The notes below the pieces were generated by a model. That model ran no database searches, had not been told where the DNA came from, and saw nothing but the letters and a program-made list of their open reading frames with translations. DNA of 64,000 nt from assembly GCA_015179045.1 (NCBI GenBank), contig WHUZ01000012.1, positions 1 to 64,000 of the forward strand, read 5' to 3'. Each line of letters begins with the position of its first letter. Within the stretch, counting starts at the first letter, position 1. Positions 36,634-48,070 of this stretch are shown here, piece after piece. The position numbers and the translations under genes are program-made. The DNA comes from Kalaharituber pfeilii (taxonomy: Eukaryota; Ascomycota; Pezizomycetes; Pezizales; Pezizaceae).

Positions 36634-37151
36634 ATGTCCACCCTCTCCACTTACACCCTCACCCCCCGCTCCACCCACCGCACCGATAGCCCCTGGGAAA
36701 AAATCCCTTGGCTACACCCGCTCCCTCCGGCGCGGCCCCTTCATCTACGTCTCCGGCACCACTGCCCTGCGCCCCCTGCCTCCGGGTCCCCCAGTGGGCT
36801 ATCCCTGCCGCTCCTCTGCACCTCCACCCCACGCACCACCAGGCCCTCCTATGTCTCGAGACATCCCTCTCCGCGATCCAAGCTCTCGGCGGCACCAAGC
36901 GCGATATTGTCCGAATCAGAATCTACGTCCGAGACAGGGACGCCGAGAGTGTGGATGCGGCGGCGCGGGCGCTGAAGGAGTTTATGGCTTCGGCTCCGGC
37001 CCCGGCGGCGGCGGTAGGGGAAGGGGGTGAAGACGCACATCGTGACGGTGACGGTAACGGTGACGGCTGGACGGCGACGATGGTGACGGGGGTGGGGTTC
37101 GTGGATGCGGAGATGAGGGTGGAGGTGGAGGTTGATGCAGTGGTGGGGTAA
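36634..37151 (+). pseudogene. RidA/YjgF-family protein with two frameshifts
   Basis: RidA-type enzymes hydrolyse reactive enamines/imines; the eukaryotic branch is cytosolic or mitochondrial. Frame 1 begins MSTLSTYTLTPRSTHR and ends at an A-run (GAAAAAATCC, about 36697-36703). One base less gives the family segment SLGYTRSLRRGPFIYVSGTT in frame 2. A second slip between 36795 and 36830 returns to frame 3, which reads HPTHHQALLCLETSLSAIQ then DIVRIRIYVRD and MVTGVGFVDAEMRVEVEVDA, ending at TAA 37149-37151. Overall order and length (about 170 residues) fit the family. An Ala/Pro-rich and Asp/Gly-rich insertion lies near 36990-37080. Either a recent pseudogene or indel errors in a GC-rich region; no intron explains the shifts. 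Confidence 0.68.
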
Positions 37152-37600
37152 TTTTAGGTGTGAGCATGGGGCTATGGAGATGGAGCATTAGGATTTCGGT
37201 TTGTTCGGGTGAAAGGAAAGGAGTTCATAAAAGAAGGAAGGTGAAGAACCTTTTCTCACACTCTACAGAGAGTGGGGGAGCGACGAGAGGAGATCTAGAA
37301 GAAGGGGAGTAGTAACGATGGACGGGGAAAGGATAAAGTGAGAAAGGTAGAGTGAAGGAATGCTGGAAGCTTAAGGATGGAAGAGCCGGTAGGAAGGGCA
37401 AAAGAAGGAAAAGAAGATCAGTTAATCTATCAAGTAAGCGTTGACAAGGGACGGATGCCGAGCTTCAAAGTAGCCTACCTGGCAGGCCGCTCGCAGAGGA
37501 TGTGGGAAGGAAATGCGCATAATTACCATCTATATATAGATAGGTAATACAATTCCTGAATAAGTCATCCTTTAAATGGTATAGATATCATTAAATCCCA
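37152..37600. other. Shared 3' spacer between convergent RidA-family and TFIIIC genes
   Basis: Purine-rich then AT-rich. No reading frame of interest. Confidence 0.5.
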
Positions 37601-38856
37601 TCACGTCTTTCCAGAAGTACTGCCACCAGGCTGATCAGGTTTATCCATGTCCATCGGGTCCCCTTCCACTTCCTTATCTTCCTTCCCCTTCTCCCTCGTT
37701 TTCTCCCTCTCCCGTTCTCTCTGCCGCTCTCTCTCCCTTATTGCCTCCTCAAAATCTACATCCTCAAACTCCTCATCTTCCTCATCCTCATCCTCATCAC
37801 CCAATCCCTCCTCCTCCATCCCATCATCTGCCTCAATATCTTCCTCCAACTCTGCTCTCCTTCCTCTCCCTCTCCCTCTTCCCCTTCCATGGCCCCTTCC
37901 GACGCGACCATCCGCCTCACTCCCAGTTTCACCTTCATCCATTCTCCCGTCTCTCCTCCTCTTCGCCTCCTCCAATCTCCTCCAAAAACTCGTCCGAACA
38001 CCCATACCTTCCTCCCTTCCCATTCCCAATCTCCCCCCTCCACTCTCTTTCTCTCTCTCTTTCTCCCCCACTTTCCCCTCGGCGGCCTTCTCCATCCTCA
38101 ACGCCCTGAGATCCAAGCCCCTACCCCTCCCTGTCACAATTGCTGGATGCCCATGTAACCTCGTCTGTGACACTGCTATTACCTTCCCTGCCTCCTCTTC
38201 CCCCTTCCCCTCCTCTATGGCGGAACTGGCAACGGGAATGATGAGCTCGCTCCCAACACACTCCGCCCACTCACATTCATATATCCTGTTTTGGAACGAC
38301 ACTAGCGGGGCAGGGTTTTTGTGGAGAGGTTGCAGTTGGAATGTTCGTGAACGGTGGTGGTGGTGGGGTATGTTATCGTTCGATGAGGTGGGATCTGAGG
38401 CAGAAACCGCGGCTGCTTTAAAGCGGGAATGGGACTTGGATTTGTGTCGGTGTCTAGGAGCCTTTGTGGTATTGGGATCTGTTGACTGGGCGGTTTGGGT
38501 GGTGGCCTGCTGGGTGTTGTTACCATCCCCACTTTTGTCTTTGTCGCCAGCTGAGCCGGAGGTACCGGGGGCCAAATGTGGGAAGAGAGGAGTGGGGATG
38601 GTTAGGTCTAGGACGGCGTAGTGGATCTGGATACCAGGTGTCCGATCAGTTCAACCTTCCTCGCCAGTTGCATTTCACTTCCTCATGGCATATGGATGAG
38701 GCGTACTTCACAATCATCCCAATCGTATTCCCATTCACTATCATCTTCCTGGGCTTGGCCAACTTTCTCGGATCGTGCTGCTGGGCCTGGCGAAGCGAGG
38801 GGAGCGGATCTGAGGGTGGGATCTATAGAGTCCTCGGAGGTTTGCATTGTCGACAT
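37601..38856 (-). CDS. TFIIIC triple-barrel domain subunit (TFIIIC subunit 6 / tau55-Sfc7 type)
   Basis: Subunit of the RNA polymerase III factor TFIIIC, which recognises tRNA-gene A and B boxes. Exons 38856-38707 and 38626-37601 (391 residues). Exon 1 ends with the acidic/aromatic stretch EDDSEWEYDWDDCE. After the 80-nt intron comes IHYAVLDLTIPTPLFP, matching the first strand of the TFIIIC sub6 (PF10419) barrel. LVSFQNRIYECEWAECVGSE is the second hallmark segment, and a later stretch reads ELIIPVASSAI. The C-terminal half is low-complexity: RGRGRGRGR, a long Asp/Glu run and an Arg/Glu coil. An equally long ORF on the opposite strand is only the antisense shadow of these biased codons. Assignment is by motif order; the family is poorly conserved. 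Confidence 0.78.
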
Positions 38857-39534
38857 TTGGTGGGAGGAGAATTGGGGAGAGGTGTGGAAACGATATCCTT
38901 TGGACTTGACCCTTTTTCTCACTCTTCCTGCTCGCCTCCGGATGAAGCGCTGGGCTTGCTTAGTATACTAGTACCTGGCCCTCCTCAGTCGGATGTCTTC
39001 TTGAATGTAAGTACTATGACTTCTGTCCAAAGTTGGCTTCTTGACCTGCGTTCTGATCGTTATGGCCCTCATCCTGTTGCTATTTTGCAGTTTCAGCAAC
39101 CAATTACTGTATACGTTTCGTCGCTTGTGAGATCCTTCAGTTGCCAGACCCGCTTAAACTTTCCATCAAAAAGAACACAATGCACATTCTCTAACAGAGA
39201 CAGCCTTCTTGTATTCCACCATCAAATTTTCAACATTTGCGTCATCTCCAAGACTCCGATTCCGTACTAGCCTCGTTCGTTTTGTCGCTCAAGATAACTC
39301 ATTGCTTACTAACTAGCCTAATAGTGTGTCACGTGCAACAAGACTAAAAGCCTGCCTGGGGACGACATGGAGGTACTCCGTACTCGTAGTACTCGTACTC
39401 TGTGTCCCATCTGGTCATGCCAAAATCCCCTAGCCAAGACGTCCCAGTTGAGGGTCTTGGCATGGGAGGAACATTAGCTGTAGTTGGACCCCCCGTACCT
39501 AGCCCTACGATCGTTCCCTCAACACATTTAGCAA
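38857..39534. other. Divergent spacer, TFIIIC subunit and PPM1
   Basis: Some open frame continues at 38990-39270 without recognisable similarity. A GTACTCCGTACTCGTAGTACTCGTACTC short repeat lies near 39371-39398. Presumed to contain both promoters. Confidence 0.4.
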
Positions 39535-40740
39535 ATGCAATTCAGGCGGCCATCACCAGAGCCTCCATTGCCTCCAGGCCCTCGACTTGGGAGGCCCGGC
39601 GCTGCCCCATGTGGCCGTGTATATGGCGGAGCAGGGCATACCGCTCCACAGACCCTGCGGGATAAGGACCACATCGTGCAACAAACTGATATCGACGCTT
39701 CTGGCTCACGTCTAGCTGCTGTCAACACAGGCTATCTTGACGATCCGTATGCATCACTTCTCCATGGAGGCGGTGAATCGGATCGACCGCGGAGATTTCC
39801 CCTAATCAATAGAGGCACTTATACCCGGACGACAGCAATTGATGAGTTAGCTATACAATTTCTAAGAAGCATACCTCCGAAGCAGAAAAAGCAAATCGTG
39901 AGCTTAGGAGCAGGTTCCGATACTAGATATTGGAGGTTCAAGGGCTATGGGCAGGATTGGGCTGACGGGTTGATATATCATGAATTGGATTTTGGAGAGG
40001 TTTCTAGAAGGAAAGCAGAGAGGATAGAGAAGTGGGGGTTACTTTCAAACCCTCTGAAAACGACAGGTGCCGAAGCAGGGGATAGCGGAAGTCATACAGC
40101 TACATTGGAGGGTGGTCAGCAGAAATCATCGCCTACCGTCACAATCGATGCAGAAAATGGCTCTGTTTCGGCGCCTGATTATTATCTTCATCCTATCGAT
40201 ATCCGTACCATACAGCCTGGCCTCCCAACATCACCTCTCCCTGATTCAATCGATACAGGTGTACCAACTCTAATAATATCTGAATGTTGCCTAATATACC
40301 TATCCCCTACCGAGGCAGATGCCATACTCACATTTTTCACTACAACATTCAGGTCATGTCATCCACTTGCCATAGTCCTGTACGAGCCTATTGGTTCTGA
40401 TGATGCCTTTGGCAAGGTCATGATTCAAAATCTTGCTACAAGAGGGATTGTACTACAAACACTCAAGAAATATAGTACTTTATCAAAGCAGAGAGAAAGG
40501 CTAAGAGTATTAGGATTCAAAGGAGGACAAGCCTCAGGCGACGTGGATTGGATTTGGGAGACATGGGTGAGCCAGAATGAGAAAGAGAGACTTGCCAGAC
40601 TTGAAATGCTCGACGAAGTTGAGGAATGGAAGCTACTAGCAAAGCATTATTGTGTAGTGTGGGGGTGGGCGGACGCAGATGGTAATGAAGTGGAGTGGGA
40701 AGGGTGGAAAGATATCCCGAATCAGGATATCGACATGTAA
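39535..40740 (+). CDS. PPM1: Leucine carboxyl methyltransferase 1 (PP2A methyltransferase)
   Basis: Methylates the C-terminal leucine of the PP2A catalytic subunit, controlling holoenzyme assembly. A single 401-residue exon from ATG 39535. Seen: VQQTDIDASGSRLAAVNTGY then DDPYASLLHGG, the substrate-binding stretch FPLINRGTYTRTTAIDELA, the SAM-binding motif IVSLGAGSDTRYW, YHELDFGEV, TLIISECCLIYLSPTEAD and ALVLYEPIGSDDAF-like sequence (AIVLYEPIGSDD). C-terminus ends in the tryptophan-rich HYCVVWGWADADG typical of the family. The first 45 residues (Pro/Gly-rich) are unconserved, so the start is less sure than the rest. No lesion. Confidence 0.93.
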   Translation: MQFRRPSPEPPLPPGPRLGRPGAAPCGRVYGGAGHTAPQTLRDKDHIVQQTDIDASGSRLAAVNTGYLDDPYASLLHGGGESDRPRRFPLINRGTYTRTTAIDELAIQFLRSIPPKQKKQIVSLGAGSDTRYWRFKGYGQDWADGLIYHELDFGEVSRRKAERIEKWGLLSNPLKTTGAEAGDSGSHTATLEGGQQKSSPTVTIDAENGSVSAPDYYLHPIDIRTIQPGLPTSPLPDSIDTGVPTLIISECCLIYLSPTEADAILTFFTTTFRSCHPLAIVLYEPIGSDDAFGKVMIQNLATRGIVLQTLKKYSTLSKQRERLRVLGFKGGQASGDVDWIWETWVSQNEKERLARLEMLDEVEEWKLLAKHYCVVWGWADADGNEVEWEGWKDIPNQDIDM

Positions 40741-41176
40741 CTGCACTTTACTCAGGTATTTGAGGACACGAGATTCTAATACATGCTTACATGTATGTAT
40801 GCATCTATTCTGTAATCATCACTCAAGTACCGCTGGTTTATCATGCTGCTTGAAAGACCCCAAACCAGACGCTGCATAGAACTGCCCTCTTGATTTATGG
40901 CCAATCCACCTCAAGAACTAGGTCATCTTTGCCGAAGCCTGAGAAAAATTGCCGGTAACCATTGGCGATCTCCCGCGCACTAGGATGCGAAGCTTGGCGA
41001 AATGTCAAGGAACAGTGGCATTGGCACGAGACCTCCAGGGGCAGCAGACTCCACGCGGCGAATTTTATAGCTCTGAAACTAACTCTGGCTCTCTCCCCAG
41101 CGACTGCGCTCAGCAGAACAGACGAGAACAGATGAGAGAAGCTTCAGAAAGCCCCACAAATAGCCAGGAGTCGACG
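40741..41176. other. Spacer, PPM1 to GPI11
   Basis: Contains the PPM1 3' end and GPI11 leader. In-frame upstream ATGs at 41132 exist for GPI11, but the extra residues look unconserved. Confidence 0.45.
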
Positions 41177-42006
41177 ATGCCCTCCCGAATGGCAAGGCCA
41201 GGTGTAATTGCTGGCGTCAGTCCAATTCTCGTCACGCATCTCCATCCTCTCATCCTGCTTGGAAGCTACATTCTGCAATTCGACAATCTAGTCACGTCCC
41301 CCGCATCGACGCTCCTCTCAGGCCTACTCCCATTGGCAGTCATACAGACTACCTACGCAGTCCTCTGCCTTGATGCCGGCTCTTATGGTGATGGGACTGG
41401 GCAGAAAGTGAAGACAGGCCGTCGGCCTGTTTACGGAGCAAAGAAGACAGATTCTCATAGTACCCAAGGTGCAATTGGCGAGAAGATTTTGGTAATTACA
41501 CTATTTTCCGATATTCGTCTATCAGGTTACTAACTTTATGTACCTTCACAGCCCGCCAGCCTGTCCCTCTTGCTTTCAGCAACCTTGGGTACTGCCATAA
41601 TGTATCTCACCATAGTTCTTTTTGGAGCCCCATTCACTACTCATATCTCCCATACAATCCTTGCTGCTGCACACTTATCTCTGTTGATCAGCCTCCCTTG
41701 GTCTACGTTCACAAGCTTGATGGCCAGAAATGGAGGGAAATTTTTGCTTTTATGATACCAATTGATGAGGTCTTTGGGGCGGCTGTTGGAGCAATGATCG
41801 GTGCATGGTGCGGGGCCGTGCCTATTCCATTGGACTGGTATGTCCTTGCTTCCACTGCTATAAATGTTTAATGGTGTTAACAAATTCGTAGGGGTCGCCC
41901 GTGGCAAGAATGGCCAATCACAATCATAACTGGAGCGTACTTGGGGTACGCAGTTGGGAAATTTGCGGGAATGTATGCACTTACTGGTAAAAAGTTGGTA
42001 TTTTAG
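41177..42006 (+). CDS. GPI11: GPI11/PIG-F, with a 1-nt frameshift
   Basis: Polytopic ER protein that stabilises the GPI ethanolamine-phosphate transferases (GPI7, GPI13). Exons 41177-41491, 41552-41837, 41892-42006. Seen: LVTHLHPLILLGSYILQF, SLLLSATLGTAIMYLTIVLF then GAPFTTHISHTILAAAHLSLL (family signature), and after the slip VYVHKLDGQKWREIFAF then PIDEVFGAAVGAMIGAWCGA, PIPLDW, RPWQEWPITIITGAYLGYAV and a short tail. In the given sequence the second exon runs out of frame at CTCCCTTGG (about 41692-41699), where one base seems missing after SLP. With that base the protein is 238 residues, the usual length. Start uncertain among ATGs 41132, 41177 and 41189. Probably a sequence error rather than a pseudogene, since everything downstream is perfectly conserved. 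Confidence 0.9.
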
Positions 42007-42266
42007 AGGCATATCCATGGGTAACATATCCAGTTTCCCTCTACTTCTCCTTATAGTGTTCGTCAAAATAGTGAAACCTATCATTTCTCAATACCATACT
42101 CAATTTAAGTAACAATATACACCAATAATATACACATATATAGAGGCAATTAAGGCAAAATTTCAAATTCAAGAAATTGATGGACCCCCCGAAACATGCA
42201 ACGGAAATAAGAGGAAGGAAAAGAACATGGAAGGAGTGCAGATCGGATTGCAGGGGGAAAACAGTT

Positions 42267-43792
42267 TCACCCCGGTAGACCCCGCCCCAACTTGCTCAAT
42301 TTTTTCTCCTTCCTAACTTCTAAACATCTTCTTCGGTGCCCCTCCCACGCCCTAGCCTGGCATTCAACTCCACAATACCATTCTGCCCTACAAGCCATGC
42401 ATGCTCGATGCGTGCCTACCCTTGTCTCCCGCATGCCGCACCCTGGACATGTATTTACAACCCACATATGGGCCGTGTCATGCAGCCAGCGGCGTACATC
42501 ATCCTGGTTTTGAAGGAAAAGCCCGCCAGTGGAAAGGATGAAGTCATTAGCTTCCTCATAGGAGTCTGGCCTGGAGATCCCTCCACCGTTAGGATTGATG
42601 CTGAAGTTTAAGTAGCCTGTGGGTCCTACATAGTTCCCCTTGTCTGTGATCATTTTCAACAAGATACGCAGCACGTGACGGTTGGATTTGTGTCCCAAGC
42701 GCAGCCATGCGCGAGCTGACTTGCACACTCCAAGCCCGTTACCACCATTCATCCTCCTCCCGTTTCCAACGATACCCTCTCCTCCAATTCCGCTACTACC
42801 ACCTACTCCACAAAACATCTTCCAGCAACCTAAAGCAACTAAAAAGGCAAACCTCGGATTCTTCATGGCATTCTTCACATATCGTCCCTGCACCATATCC
42901 AGCCCCAAGTCCACCCCTCCTACCTTGCCCTTTCCTCCCGGCGGTATTCTATAGGCTCCCTCCTCGCCACCCAGCTCATCTAACCATTCCATCGAGAATC
43001 GTACCGCCTGTAGCGGCATATCTAGCTTGAGCATAAATATCGGCACCAGAAACCTCATTCCGCAGTCATCGGCGACATTGAGCTTAAGCATCTGTCCTGC
43101 CCACCTCAAAGCCGCATCGTGAACCCCCCATCGCGAAAACTCGTGCACCAATTGCTCCACGCACAGCAGGTATCCACGTGTTCTTGAATATGGGCCCCGT
43201 GCGCTCCATCTTCCGTACAATGGATGTGATGGCTCGAAACAATCTGGGCCGAGTACATTTTGGTTCTTAAGGACGGCAGCAGCAGCCTCGGTAAGTCTCA
43301 ACACAAAAAACTGGCGCTCGAGAGGAAAGTTGGCCGGAGGAAGAAAAGGAAGCTCATCAAGGACAGTGCATATGTTCTCAGTGGAGGTGCCCAGAGCTGC
43401 GGGAATATGTGCGATTGCGCCGTGAATGTCCCTCCAAAGGATGGCGTCATGGATAGCTTGCTGTGCTACACGCTCCGAAGATTTCCCTGTTAAACCTTCA
43501 CTGCAAGGAAGGGGTTGTTAGTGGTGAAGCGGAAGTAAGGGAATTGCGGAATGTACCGTGTAACAGAGATTCTTTTCGGGGCTGGTCCCAATCTCCGTGA
43601 GTCAAACATCCTCTTCTCATCTTTCTCAAACTCCCTGGTGTTTTGCTTCTTGGATTGTTCTATGGTTGTGGTCTTCCATTCTACCACTATGTCCCCAACT
43701 TCTACCTCTCCTGTTTCTGATACCGCTGGCGAACTATGTTGAACCTCTATTTTCCCTGTGCTTGCAAATGTCTCTGTTTCTATATCCATCAT
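42267..43792 (-). CDS. MYND-type zinc finger protein
   Basis: Two exons (43792-43557, 43500-42267) join in phase (ISVTR|EGLTGKSSERVAQQ) to 489 residues; the donor is GTACAT and the acceptor CTTGCAG. The N-terminal part is acidic and low-complexity. The middle is helical, with TPR-like spacing. The C-terminus carries a full MYND finger: TCPGCGM, THRACMACRAEWYCGVECQ and WEGHRRRC give the Cys/His pattern C-x2-C, C-x2-C, C-x3-C, H-x3-C. MYND fingers bind proline-rich partners in transcription repressors and lysine methyltransferases; no SET domain is visible here. Start chosen at MMDIETETF; more exons upstream (a charged coil EQYIQSEREERDKDRR near 43900) are possible. Specific role unknown. Confidence 0.8.
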
Positions 43793-45968
43793 ATTACCGC
43801 TGCTGTGGTTGCTGATAGATCCCAATTGTCCTCAAGCCCAGACTTGCTCATTTGCCCCAAAATATCCCCTTCTGGAAATGCCGCAGCTATCTTGTATATT
43901 CTTCCTCCTGTCTTTGTCCCTTTCCTCCCTCTCAGATTGAATATATTGCTCAAGTAGTGAAGACTCTTCTTTGCTATGACCAAGCCCTTTTTCAAATGAA
44001 TCTAATACCACAATAGACAATCCAATCCAGTCCAGAAGCAACTTGCGCTTTTGTTCCCCGTGGACGTTTGAACCTCGATCAAAAAATGCTCACTGGTATT
44101 GGCAGTGTTGACCTAACAGGTGGTACAATATCTTGATCCATTAAGTGTCTTTGACAAATCAATAGCCGCAGGCTGCCAGTTGAATATAGACCCGGATTAC
44201 AATAAGCGGGACCTTTGTGGCACCATTTTGATTACATTTGTTTCTTCTATTGGCATATATGTAATAATGGAAATGGAAAAGTGGTGTAGTGGTGTGACGC
44301 TCGCAGTTCTATAATATTTCTTTGACATTTGCAATTGTTTCATACACACCACGACGCCTCCAGACACGACAAATGGGTGAACCAATGAGTGAGATGGCTT
44401 TTGGTGGTACGTTGAATATGTTACGTTGATCTAGGTGCATCTAGAAAGTCTAATGTTGTTCGTATAGTGAGGTCACAGTTTGTTTAGAATTGGGGGGGGG
44501 TTGTGTGTGGAAGTGTAGAGGTGGCACTTCCACAAAGTATGCTTTCATTATGGTTGATGTTGAAGCATACTTACAAACTTAAGATTGGCGCAATGATCCT
44601 TCAACCAGATCGAATATCGGCGCATTTCCACATGTGTCTTGTTCGTATTCATGCTGAGGCTGCACATGGCTATCATGGCTAGACACTTGATTCATTCCTT
44701 CATGAACAGACAAGACTACAAGCAAGTTACATCTTGACTTAATGACCCTGTTTCTGCTATTGCAATTCTCTATCTGGCCCACTGAAGGAATTCCATAAAG
44801 CCACTTTGCATTTATTAAATCCTATGGTTCCGGCTATCTCGGTTTCAAGTGGACGTTGGCGTCTTATACTTGACTCCCTGCGAAATACCGCGTTACCCGT
44901 TTGTGGCACGTGGGGTGCACATGAGTTGCCTTACAAGGCGATTGTATTTACACCGGCGGCTAGAAAGTGAGGTAGCACGCGCGCAACAACTGGTACCGCC
45001 TGGTCCCACTAATCCATTGATTCTTTGTTGACCAAAAAATCTCAAGAAATCAAATTGGATTAGTGTAGGTATTCAATGAAGTTAAGGAATGCTTTATAAA
45101 GCTATCTGTGACAATGCATTTTACTATAACTGAGAATGGGAACATTATTTAGTGCCAGATGTTGCCCGTTTTCCGACTCTTTGGCCGCCCGGTGCACAAT
45201 ACTGTGCCTTCGTTGAGTTACATTGCAAGAATGATAGCGATGTAGGACTTTTGCATGTGATATCGATCTGAGCCATAAATCAAATTAACTGGTACCTGAT
45301 AAAATTGATTATGACTAGATTCAGTGCGCCGAAGGTACAGTACCTACATTAGTTATTTGTGGTTTTCTCTATTGTTACAACTTACCCTCAAAGCAGCTCC
45401 ACCGAAAGCATTGAACCCAAAGCGCAAACAAAGAAAGCAACAACTTTCTGTTTTCGTCCATAGAAATCTGAAACCGTCTGAGCCTTTGACAATCAGCACT
45501 TTACATGATCCCACCAATGCAAATATTATACCCACCAATGCAAAAATTATAAATAAATAAAAAAATCGCGCTAGAGATACCTCTGAACGAAAAGCCACAT
45601 CGCCGGATTCAGTAAGTGATGTGGGGGGAAGGGTAGTCTCGTATGATAACCAGTTAAAGTGGCATCTAAGGTCTATAGTAAAATGCATGGTTTCGGTCAA
45701 TTTGGTCTGTTGTATCCTTTATATACTATCATAGCATATATGGCGAAATCTTGGCTTCCGCACTTTGCAACTTGCCAACGAATGATTTGGGGCACAAGAT
45801 GCGGCTCGGTTGCCCTGCATTGATCCCACCTTGCAGCAACATCCCACTTAGAATCTTATAATCCCTGCCAACTAGATACCCCACCAACAAGATATTGCGG
45901 CGTAATATTCAGTCTGGCATCACTAAATTCCATTCGGGCTGAAATTCAGTATATTCACAAAACTAAAC
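43793..45968. other. 2.2-kb spacer before KAE1
   Basis: 43832-44041 (minus) has a charged coil that may be an extra 5' exon of the MYND gene. Otherwise no conserved frame. A run of nine G lies near 44492-44500, and the direct repeat TTTGCATTGGTGGG (minus strand) occurs twice near 45515-45550. Confidence 0.4.
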
Positions 45969-47617
45969 ATGCTCGCCCTAGGTCTCGAAGGCTCAGCCAA
46001 CAAGCTAGGCGTTGGCATAATTGAGCACCCAGAAGGGTATCCAAAAGTCCGAGCAAAGATCCACGCCAACATCCGTCATACTTTTGTGTCACCCCCTGGC
46101 ACCGGGTTTTTACCTAAGGATACAGCATTGCATCATCGTGAATGGGTTGTAAAATTGGTGAAGCAGGCTCTGAAGGAGAGTGGTATTAAATGGAGGGATC
46201 TGGACTGTATATGCTATACCAGGGGTGGGTTGCCAATCAATGTGGGGTTTGGGTGAAGGAGTTGGGGCGGGTTTGGTCAGGCGGAAAAGCAGCATGAAGA
46301 GGGTTGATGGAGATATGAGAATGATGGTGCATTGATGGAAGGAAGGGCTAATTGTCCCTCTATTCGAATTCTGGGCAAACATACAGGTCCTGGAATGGGT
46401 GCACCATTACAGAGCGTTGCGGTGGTAGCGCGAATGTTATCGATGCTTTGGAACAAGCCGTTGATAGGGTGAATCACTGCATTGGCCGTTCGTGTTCCCC
46501 TGGTTTCCACTCCAGATGATTACATGTCATTGTGCAAAAGCTGAGACAACTTGTTTGACCATGGAGTAGACATTGAAATGGGCAGGGAGATCACAGGTGC
46601 AGATAACCCTGTGGTCTTATATGTTTCTGGAGGGAATACCCAGGTGATTGCATATGCTGAGCAGCGGTACGTAAATCCCATAATCCACCACTAAAGTAGA
46701 TATTTGGGCATTCCGGTGACCTAACCTAGGACAGATACCGCATCTTCGGAGAGGCGCTGGATATAGCTGTTGGAAACTGCTTGGATAGGTTCGCGAGGAC
46801 GCTGAATATAAGTAACGACCCTGCACCAGGCTACAATATCGAGCAACTTGCAAAGAAGTATTTCGTTTCCCTCTCTTATACAACGCATGTACATATATCA
46901 TTCTAACCCAATCTCCCAGGGGCACGCAACTCGTCGACCTCCCCTATGCCGTCAAAGGCATGGATTGCTCTTTTTCCGGCATCCTCGCCTCTATCGACGC
47001 CCTTGCCGCCCAACACCTTAGCCCCACTTCTATTCCCATATCCGCCTCTTCCGCTGCTTCTCCCACTCCCACCTCCAAGCCCACCCAGCCCTCGCGCACC
47101 TCCACCCCCTCAGCTAACACTTCCGCCTCAACGCCCATCCCCATCACCCCCGCCGACCTTTGCTTCTCCCTGCAAGAAACTGTCTTCAGCATGCTCGTCG
47201 AAACCACTGAGCGCGCCATGTCGCATGTCGGGTCTTCGCAGGTCCTAATGGTCGGTGGTGTCGGTTGTAACGAGCGCCTGCAGGAGATGATGGGTATAAT
47301 GGCTAGGGATAGAGGTGGAAGCGTGTATGGTACGGATGAAAGGTTCTGTATTGATAATGGGATTATGATTGCACATGCCGGGCTGTTGGCGTTTGGGGAG
47401 GGTGTGAGGAGGACAGGGGATGGCAGGAATGGAGAGGGCGTCGTAGAGGTGGAGAATGCGGGTGTGACGCAAAGATTCAGGTATGTAATTATCAACTGCT
47501 ACACCTTAAATGCCCTATCCTTGCTACCATTACCTGAATTTCACCCATTTAGAGGGTTATGAACGGCTAACGCTCTGCTGTAGAACTGACGAAGTCGATA
47601 TCCGCTGGCGGGACTAG
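45969..47617 (+). CDS. KAE1: KEOPS subunit KAE1 (t6A37 tRNA modification), with a 1-nt frameshift
   Basis: Universal Kae1/TsaD/Qri7 family; transfers threonylcarbamoyl to A37 of ANN-decoding tRNAs. Seen: [18 protein letters not shown], the KEOPS stretch [32 protein letters not shown] across an intron with a GTGGGT donor, the metal-binding HxxxH region VNHCIGHIEMGR (second His codon formed over another intron), [48 protein letters not shown], a Ser/Thr/Pro-rich insert (47030-47150), [25 protein letters not shown] and [13 protein letters not shown]. The last exon ends VDIRWRD, stop 47615-47617. At ATAGGGTGAATC (46464-46475) one base is missing, so PLIG runs into a stop; with one more G it reads PLIGVNHCIG. 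No other defect. Confidence 0.93.
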
Positions 47618-48070
47618 TGACAACAAACGAAGGTGAAAAAAAAGAAAAAAAAAAAAAAAGAAAAAAAAGCATCTAATGCAATAGAGTGTTGCCCACAGAT
47701 CTCCTGTACAAAATACTTACATAATTGCGATACGCCTTTACACCTTGATAGTAAAAAGGGTAAAATGCATCTTGTTAGGAAATGGGGAATTGAAGTGAAA
47801 AAACAAAGACATTTTTACTTAGTTTCATAAATCAACTCTTGTACCAGTAAGGGGTCATGAGCAAGTTTTGAACCAAAGTCCATATCGTTCTGTGCATTTT
47901 TTTTAATTTTTTTTTATTTTATTTTTTTTTGCTTTTGCCTCCCAAACAGAGTAAAAAGGCCTAGCGGCTGGTAGTAGATGAAGATGAAGATACGGAGAGA
48001 GACAGATGATGGGGTTTCTATGGTGCCATCATCAAATACCACTGCTGCCAACTCAACATCTGCGATTAGA
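47618..48070. other. Spacer with A-rich and T-rich homopolymers
   Basis: KAE1 3' region with A-runs broken by single G (47637-47668) and T-runs (47899-47930). No gene. Confidence 0.5.

Noticed and set aside
37647..38621. 324-codon plus-strand ORF opposite the TFIIIC subunit
   Set aside because: Ser/Leu/Pro low complexity mirrors the Glu/Arg/Asp codons of the real minus-strand gene; spliced motifs are only on the minus strand.
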